8,586 bases of DNA from Nocardioides sp. GTDB lineage: Bacteria > Actinomycetota > Actinomycetes > Propionibacteriales > Nocardioidaceae. The notes below the pieces were generated by a model, which saw nothing but the letters and a program-made list of their open reading frames with translations, had not been told where the DNA came from and made no database searches. Each line of letters starts with the position of its first letter. The stretch's first letter is position 1. A program made the position numbers and the translations under genes. The DNA is taken from the NCBI GenBank assembly GCA_030452025.1, contig JAKDNC010000122.1, positions 1 to 8,586 of the forward strand, written 5' to 3'. Positions 3,641 through 8,586 of this stretch are shown piece after piece.

Positions 3641-6115
3641 CTACTCTGGGTGGGTGGCCACCACGAGTCCAGCCCATGATCCGGCGGCAGCCTTGATGTG
3701 GGTCTCGGTGGCGAACAGGTACCGCCACGCGCCGTAGTCGCCGTCGTCGCGGACAGCCCTCGCCCACTGCTCGGCGGCTTCCCGCTTCCTCAGCACATCA
3801 GCGTCGTTGGCGTTCTTGTCCGACTTCCCCTCAATCAGCCAGTACGTGCCGTCGGCATGGAGCGCGATGAAGTCGGGGAAGTACGACCCGTCGGTGGTCG
3901 GGACGTACGCCGGGCCGTTGGTGTAGACCCGCAGCCACCACACGATCGACGGGTCCCTGTCGAGCAGATGCGCCAGCGCCCACTCTGTGGAGCCCGCGTC
4001 GAACGACGCGACGGGCATGACGTTGTGCTGCCACCCGGAGAACTGGACGTGCTTGGTGAACGAGTCGTTGTAGGCGTCCCGCGTCTTCGGATCGACCATG
4101 ACCGGCTCTACCGGCAGGGTGACTGGCACCAGTTCGTACTTCGTCTGGGTCTTCCGTCCGGCGTATGAAGCCTTGATCAGACTGGCCATCCCCGAGATGG
4201 CCTGTTGGCGGCGTGTCTCGCCCCAGGCTGCCGTCTCGGTCTCGCCGGTCACTCCGGCGCCTTTGAAGAATGCCTTCACCAGGCGACGGGCGGCTCCCTT
4301 CTCGGCTCTCTCCTGCATGACCCCGGGGTTCCGGAAGATCGCCGCGGTGAGGTCCTCGCGGATGGTGTCGATACCGGTGAGAGCTTGTTGTGCTTCGGCG
4401 TATGCCTGTGGGGTGACCTTGATGGTCACATCCTCGCCCTCACGAGCGGCTACGAGAGCGTCTCGCACAAGGAACGTGGGCACCTCGGTGATGAACCGGG
4501 CTCCTGCGGCTTCGGCGTCCCCGTCGGGGATGTCGGACAGGGTGAATGCGGCGTAGGTGAGTCGCGACTGGCGACGAGGGAACACGATCTGTGGAGCCCC
4601 CTCGACGCGACCTTTCGGCTGGGGGATGGGTTCGGCGATGCGTTCGTCGGTTTCGGCGAGGAACAGCCCCGGTTCGTCCGCGTCGTCTTCGCCGGCTGGG
4701 GTGAAGGTCACCTGGTCAGTCGGCTCCCCGGTGGTGGTGTCTTGGCCGCTGGGCTGGCCTGGTTGGGGAGTGGTTTGCACGGTCGGGGTGTCTGGGGCCG
4801 GTACCGGCAGGTCTCCGGCAGTGGTGGCGGCACCCTGCTCGTCGACCTCGACCGAAGCCGGTGGGGTCTGGATGCGTTGGCGGAGCACGTCCTTTTGGGC
4901 GAGCAACTGCTGGTAGGAGTCGTGGGCCACCAGGTCCACCTGGTCGACAGGCAGAGAGCCTGTGCGGGCTCCGAAGGGGAGCCGGAGCCCGCGGCCAAGG
5001 ATCTGCTCGGTGAGCGTCTGTGACGCCAACTTCCGCAGTGCCACGATGACCGCGATGTTCTTGACGTCCCATCCCTCGCGCAGCATGTTCACGCTCACGA
5101 TCGCCCGGATGGGCGAGGAAGCCGACTCGACCTCTGCGAGAGCAGACAACGCTTCGTCGGAAGACTGGGATGTGATCTCCAGGACGGCCGCCGGATCCCC
5201 GACGTAGCCGGGCTGGGCGAGCAACTGGCCCACCTCGCTGGCGTGCTCGATGCTGCCAGCCACCACGAACAGGACAGGCTTCACCGCCGGAGCGTCGTCG
5301 AGGGTCGCACGGTAGGCGTCGTACCCCTCAGTTTTGACTCGCAGCAACTGGCAGGCGTCGGCCAACTGAGTGCGCTCGTCCTTGGTGCCGTCCCGACGGT
5401 AGACGATCACGGGGATCTTCACGTGGCCGTCGGCGATGGCCTCACCCAGCGTGTACTGGAAGACCACCTTCTCCAAGTCGGCCTTGCTGGGGGTGGCTGT
5501 CAGACCGACCAGACCGACAGGTTGGAGGTCGCGGATCGCCCCGGAGAACGCCTTCGCCTTCTCGTGGTAGATGTGGTGCTCGTCGGCGATGACGAACAGG
5601 TCATCGGCGTCGTGCAGGTACTCGTAGAGGGCCGCCCCGAGGTGCTCGTCGACATCGCGGACCTTCCTCGATGTGGTGTCCTTGGGTCGGATCAACTGCT
5701 GCACGTTGAAGACGAACACCTTCAACCCGTGAGGATCTCGCAGCGCCGCAGAAACCGACCCAGCCCGGAAGTTGTCCGGGGTGATGATCACCGGGGTGTG
5801 CTCGGCGCCGGGCACGTATTTCTGGTGTGCGGCATCGAAGTTGGCCAGGGTTTTGGCTTGGATGACGCTGCCAGGAGTTACGACCAGGACGTGTCGGACG
5901 CCTTGCGTGGCCAGATAGTCGACGAGGGAAGACATCAGGAACGTCTTGCCGACCCCGGTCGCCAGATCGGCCACCATCTCCATGTAGTCCCCGTTCGCGT
6001 CGACGATCGACTGCACGATGGTTTCGAGGGCCTTGCGGTTCGGCTCACGCAGGTCGAACCGGGCGGCGATCTCAGCCAGGAGCGGGGCGTCGTAGGTGAT
6101 CTGAACGGCCATCAC
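3641..6115 (-). CDS. res: Type III restriction subunit Res (helicase-nuclease)
   Basis: The ATP-dependent restriction subunit, which acts with Mod to cut unmethylated DNA. Length is 824 residues from GTG 6115, or one less from ATG 6112; AGAGGACGG lies just upstream and suits either start. Helicase motifs are in order: Walker A ATGVGKT (52-58), VVTPG (78-82), DEHH (178-181), LTATPS (205-210), VNMLREGWDVKN (342-353) and QILGRGLRLP (371-380). The nuclease motif is PD (747-748) followed by IEGK (E762, K764). All key residues appear intact, so it should be active. Residues about 418-500 form a Pro/Thr/Gln-rich, then acidic, low-complexity linker between motor and C-terminal half, which is unusual. 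It is shorter than EcoP15I Res (about 970 residues), within the range of the family. The start overlaps the mod stop. Confidence 0.93.
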   Translation of the reverse strand: MMAVQITYDAPLLAEIAARFDLREPNRKALETIVQSIVDANGDYMEMVADLATGVGKTFLMSSLVDYLATQGVRHVLVVTPGSVIQAKTLANFDAAHQKYVPGAEHTPVIITPDNFRAGSVSAALRDPHGLKVFVFNVQQLIRPKDTTSRKVRDVDEHLGAALYEYLHDADDLFVIADEHHIYHEKAKAFSGAIRDLQPVGLVGLTATPSKADLEKVVFQYTLGEAIADGHVKIPVIVYRRDGTKDERTQLADACQLLRVKTEGYDAYRATLDDAPAVKPVLFVVAGSIEHASEVGQLLAQPGYVGDPAAVLEITSQSSDEALSALAEVESASSPIRAIVSVNMLREGWDVKNIAVIVALRKLASQTLTEQILGRGLRLPFGARTGSLPVDQVDLVAHDSYQQLLAQKDVLRQRIQTPPASVEVDEQGAATTAGDLPVPAPDTPTVQTTPQPGQPSGQDTTTGEPTDQVTFTPAGEDDADEPGLFLAETDERIAEPIPQPKGRVEGAPQIVFPRRQSRLTYAAFTLSDIPDGDAEAAGARFITEVPTFLVRDALVAAREGEDVTIKVTPQAYAEAQQALTGIDTIREDLTAAIFRNPGVMQERAEKGAARRLVKAFFKGAGVTGETETAAWGETRRQQAISGMASLIKASYAGRKTQTKYELVPVTLPVEPVMVDPKTRDAYNDSFTKHVQFSGWQHNVMPVASFDAGSTEWALAHLLDRDPSIVWWLRVYTNGPAYVPTTDGSYFPDFIALHADGTYWLIEGKSDKNANDADVLRKREAAEQWARAVRDDGDYGAWRYLFATETHIKAAAGSWAGLVVATHPE

Positions 6116-6131
6116 TTCACCGTCCTCTTGG
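6107..6131 (-). promoter_or_regulatory. mod/res translational coupling site
   Basis: On the minus strand the mod stop TGA (6114-6112) is embedded in GTGATG, giving two overlapping res start choices: GTG 6115 (4-base overlap) and ATG 6112 (1-base overlap). The ribosome-binding site AGAGGACGG sits about 7 bases before the GTG and 10 before the ATG. Reinitiation by ribosomes finishing mod would keep Res production tied to Mod production, which protects the host. Confidence 0.65.
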
Positions 6132-7902
6132 GGAACAGATCGTCGGGTGCCCGTCGGGTGCGGGAGCCGGGCGACTTGCTCGACAGCAGTTCCGCGGCCT
6201 CTGGCAGCACTGCCTTGGCGACGACCACGGCCCGTTCCTTCTCCCCGAGGTTCTCCAGCACGGTCGTGGCGACAGCCTCGTCGGCTACCCCGTCGATCAC
6301 CGCCAGCCGTTGCCGCCCGCGCACCCCGCAGAACACCGGGTGGTTGGGGGTGAGGGTGAACTTTAACTGTGCGGCCATAGCCTTCGACCAGGTGCCGTTG
6401 GTTGCCTGATCGGACAGGAAGACCGCGCCGTCCTCGTCGACCTCGTACATCGAGGGGCCCACCTCCAGGTGGGTGAACCCGCCGCCGCCGTGCCAGAGGA
6501 TGGTGGTTGCGTCCTTGGTCTTCGTCGAAGCTCTGAGGGTCTTTACTGTCGCCTTGTCGAGGTCGTCCTGGTCCTTCGTGGCTTTCCCGAGGAGCCGGGT
6601 GAACTCCTGTGCTTCCTCGGGCGTCATCCCGTCGGGGAGACCGTCTTCGGTGTTGTCGACGCGGGCCGTCATGGTGGTGATGCCGCCGGGGTCATCACCC
6701 TTCACCACCCGGGTCAGGCGCGGCTTGGTGAACGTCTTCACTGTCTGGGGTAGCAGTTCGCTGGTGACCCAGCGACGACCCATCTTGTGCGCTACGGCTG
6801 CGGTTGTGCCGGACCCCGCAAAACAGTCGAGCACGATGTCGCCGGGATTGCTGCCGATGGAGATGATCCGCTGGAGCAGTCGTTCCGGCTTCGGGGTGTC
6901 GAAGGCGTCATGCTCTGGGAACAGCGACAGGATCTCCTTTTTCGCCTTGTCGTTGTCGTCGACCTCAGCCGCGGTCCAGATGGTGTGGGGGACGAGACCC
7001 TTCGCCTCGTCCTCGTACTGCTTCACTCGGGGCTTCCCGTCGCCGCCTCTGGGGAAGTAGATCCGCCCCTCCTCCAACAGGCGGAGATACTCCGGCTCGG
7101 TCGCACCCCAGCACCGCCCCTTCGGCGGGCCGTGGATGATCCCGGTCGGCGTCGTGATCCGGTACATCTGGTTTCGGCGGCTGCCCTGGGCTGTGAACGG
7201 GATGCTGTCCCACGGGCCGCGTGGATCGTTGTCGGCGTTTGAGGCGACGCCGGTTCGGGGTAGTCGGTTACGGACATGCCGCCACTCCGACTTGGGCAGA
7301 CGGGCATACACGAGCAGGGTGTCGTGGCTCTCGCTGAACGCGGCTCGGTTCTCGCGGCTGGTCCTCTTCTGCCAGATCACCTGGCTGATGAACCCGGTGT
7401 CACCTAGTTCCTCGTCGAGGACGGCTCGACATCTGTGCACCTCGATGTCGTCAAGGTGCACCCAGATGGACCCGTCTCGGGCAAGAAGTGGCTTGATCTG
7501 ACGGATGCGGTCGCGGAGCAGCGTGAGCCAGATGGAGTGCTCCAGGTTGTCTTCATAGTTCTCGAAGGTCTGGGACGTGTTGAACGGTGGGTCGATGTAG
7601 ACCATCTTGATATTGCCGAGATACTTGTCGGCGTACTCGGGGGTCTTGGCGAGTGCGTCGAGGGCGTGCATCGAGTCACCTGTGATGAGCAGGTTGTCGA
7701 AGGGCGGCTGAGGTAAGTCGTTGGGCCTGTCGGCCGAGATAGGGGCCTCGATGCGGTCCACTTCGTGCAGAAGGCGGACTTCCAGGACACGGGGATCGTG
7801 CGGGTCGGCGAAGGCGTAGTCGTACTTGCCGTGACCGGTGGACAGGAGCGCGCGGTCCTTGTTGGTCCACGTCAGTTCAAGTCGCCCCTGGTGCTTCGCC
7901 AT
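6112..7902 (-). CDS. mod: Type III N6-adenine DNA methyltransferase Mod
   Basis: The modification and recognition subunit, which transfers a methyl group from S-adenosylmethionine to adenine N6 in a short asymmetric site and guides Res. It has 596 residues. The order is that of beta-class enzymes: catalytic DPPFNT (104-109), the target-recognition region (about 170-330), the TPKPERLLQRII motif (336-347), then the cofactor motif FAGSGTT (361-367). RITTPTGIIHGPPKGRCW (248-265) is typical of the Type III/COG2189 family. Residues about 400-596 form a C-terminal extension probably used for contact with Res or for dimerisation. ATG 7902 is the only sensible start; an in-frame stop lies about 36 bases upstream and the ribosome-binding site is weak (GGGACGGGCAG). 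No simple-sequence repeat that could cause phase variation was seen. The recognition site cannot be read from the sequence. Confidence 0.93.
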   Translation of the reverse strand: MAKHQGRLELTWTNKDRALLSTGHGKYDYAFADPHDPRVLEVRLLHEVDRIEAPISADRPNDLPQPPFDNLLITGDSMHALDALAKTPEYADKYLGNIKMVYIDPPFNTSQTFENYEDNLEHSIWLTLLRDRIRQIKPLLARDGSIWVHLDDIEVHRCRAVLDEELGDTGFISQVIWQKRTSRENRAAFSESHDTLLVYARLPKSEWRHVRNRLPRTGVASNADNDPRGPWDSIPFTAQGSRRNQMYRITTPTGIIHGPPKGRCWGATEPEYLRLLEEGRIYFPRGGDGKPRVKQYEDEAKGLVPHTIWTAAEVDDNDKAKKEILSLFPEHDAFDTPKPERLLQRIISIGSNPGDIVLDCFAGSGTTAAVAHKMGRRWVTSELLPQTVKTFTKPRLTRVVKGDDPGGITTMTARVDNTEDGLPDGMTPEEAQEFTRLLGKATKDQDDLDKATVKTLRASTKTKDATTILWHGGGGFTHLEVGPSMYEVDEDGAVFLSDQATNGTWSKAMAAQLKFTLTPNHPVFCGVRGRQRLAVIDGVADEAVATTVLENLGEKERAVVVAKAVLPEAAELLSSKSPGSRTRRAPDDLFPKRTVK

Positions 7903-8198
7903 CTGCTGCCCGTCCCCGTCGTCGGTGCCTCGTCATGGGTCATCGTGTCAGGCCCGGGTGGGCCGTGTAAGCGGAACCCATCGGCCCGTCGTGGCGGGGG
8001 CCGTCGGAGCAGGGAGCGCCGGGAACGACGACAGCAGCGGTGGAGCTGCAGCTCAGCCATCGACACGCCCCCCTGCACCTGGACGCTCCCGTCCGATCGC
8101 CGCACAGTGAACGCCTCCGAAGGGCCCGGTTCGTGGCCGGCGAGTTCGCGGGCCGGAGACGTGTCACCGAGTCCTGCAGTCGGATGGTCGTGCCTCAC
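7872..8198 (-). CDS. Doubtful 108-residue ORF leading into mod
   Basis: A GTG start seven bases after the stop of the upstream gene opens a frame that overlaps the start of mod by 31 bases. The first half is protein-like with good third-position G/C (EAFTVRRSDGSVQVQGGVSMAELQL, about residues 27-51 in part). The second half becomes Arg/Pro-rich (CCRRSRRSLLRRPPPRR) with poorer codon use, including TTA. From about 8035 down to 7940 the neighbouring frame reads better (AAVVVPGAPCSDGPRHDGPMGSAYTAH) and ends at a TGA inside ATGA. This could be a small real gene, a gene broken by a frameshift, or a leader whose translation feeds ribosomes to mod. No family is recognised. Confidence 0.35.
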   Translation of the reverse strand: MRHDHPTAGLGDTSPARELAGHEPGPSEAFTVRRSDGSVQVQGGVSMAELQLHRCCRRSRRSLLRRPPPRRADGFRLHGPPGPDTMTHDEAPTTGTGSRWRSTRGDLN

Positions 8199-8205
8199 CT
8201 TTGCG

Positions 8206-8586
8206 TCAGCTCTCGTACGGGGCGTCGCTGACGGTCTCGTCCAAGCCCCACCGGCGGAGCCACTCGAGGAGCGTTGGCCTGTCGCACAGGTGGGGCACGA
8301 CTCGCGTGAGACCTTGGGAGAGCCTGTCGATTCCGTGACGGTCGCGCAGTTCGCGGAGCCGGGCAGATGCTGCCTGGTGGGCCGGTGACGGGCCGGACGG
8401 CGTCCACCATGTTGTTGCTGCGGTGACCCAAGCGGTCAGCCAGTGCAGTGCCACCTCCAGGTCGGTGTCATCGAACCAGTCCGCGGGGAGCGGTTCGACC
8501 GCGGCGCCAGGGACCACCCCGAATGCGCGTAAATATTGGGGGCGCTGGGGGTGGGCCAGGGCGATGTAGTCGCTGATGGATGCCAC
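8206..8586 (-). CDS. Unknown protein, possibly truncated by window edge
   Basis: A minus-strand frame of 126 codons whose first in-window codon, GTG, is exactly the last three bases of the window, so the true start may lie outside. Codon use is convincing. The visible protein is helical and Trp-rich (LEVALHWLTAWVTAATTWW, about 44-62), followed by a charged segment (AASARLRELRDRHGIDRLSQGL) and a C-terminal TLLEWLRRWGLDE. It lies upstream of mod on the same strand with only the doubtful 108-residue frame between, so it may belong to the same transcript. Accessory genes near Type III systems are often phage-defence or regulatory, but no motif shows a function here. Confidence 0.6.
   Translation of the reverse strand: MASISDYIALAHPQRPQYLRAFGVVPGAAVEPLPADWFDDTDLEVALHWLTAWVTAATTWWTPSGPSPAHQAASARLRELRDRHGIDRLSQGLTRVVPHLCDRPTLLEWLRRWGLDETVSDAPYES

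Noticed and set aside
4205..5023. Plus-strand frame of 272 codons
   Set aside because: Antisense to res; no ribosome-binding site or recognisable domain.
5243..6409. Plus-strand frame of 388 codons
   Set aside because: It lies antisense to res and mod, which have complete family motifs; the Val/Asp/Gly/Leu-rich product is a mirror effect of codon bias.
6112..7902. Phase-variable repeat tract in mod
   Set aside because: Known in some Type III mod genes, but no homopolymer or tandem short repeat of useful length was found in this one.
1..8586. tRNA genes, CRISPR repeats, insertion sequence ends or att sites
   Set aside because: No tRNA-like cloverleaf, regularly spaced repeat, transposase or integrase motif, or long terminal repeat was seen by eye.

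Overview
The window is GC-rich (roughly two thirds G+C by eye) with strong G/C preference at third codon positions, frequent GTG starts and many 4-base stop/start overlaps. That fits an actinomycete; Propionibacteriaceae or a relative is a guess. No rRNA, tRNA, CRISPR array or transposase was seen. The content is accessory: one recognisable defence system flanked by small genes of unknown function. Nearly all genes lie on the minus strand, so the biological reading order runs from the right end of the window to the left.

Right part (8586 to 3641): an unknown 126-residue gene (possibly longer, cut by the window edge), then a doubtful 108-residue ORF, then a complete Type III restriction-modification operon. 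mod is a beta-class N6-adenine methyltransferase with DPPF before FAGSGTT. res is a superfamily 2 helicase with a C-terminal PD...ExK nuclease motif. The mod stop and res start overlap (GTGATG), so the two are probably translationally coupled. Mod alone methylates one strand of a short asymmetric site. Mod plus Res form the ATP-dependent complex that cuts unmodified foreign DNA.

Junction (3640 to 3561): about 80 bases hold a perfect 17-base dyad right after the res stop, a hairpin followed by TTTTT that looks like the terminator of the mod-res operon, and a TACAGT -10 box placed for a leaderless GTG start of a small helix-turn-helix gene. The hairpin arms plus one extra copy form three half-sites at 11-base steps, overlapping the promoter. 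The same sequence could therefore end mod-res transcription and act as an operator for the downstream regulator gene.

Middle (3184 to 1751): one plus-strand gene for an acidic, Trp-rich unknown protein runs tail-to-tail with the regulator. Divergent from it is a coupled pair on the minus strand, a 54-residue small gene and a 134-residue unknown gene. About 390 bases follow with no confident gene but with an AT-rich regulatory island (about 1785-1870).

Left part (1750 to 1): five minus-strand genes, each overlapping the next by exactly 4 bases, the last running off the window. Two have Cys patterns suggesting small zinc-binding domains. The style is that of early or accessory operons of actinobacterial phages and integrative elements. 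This suggests the defence operon sits in, or next to, a mobile region.
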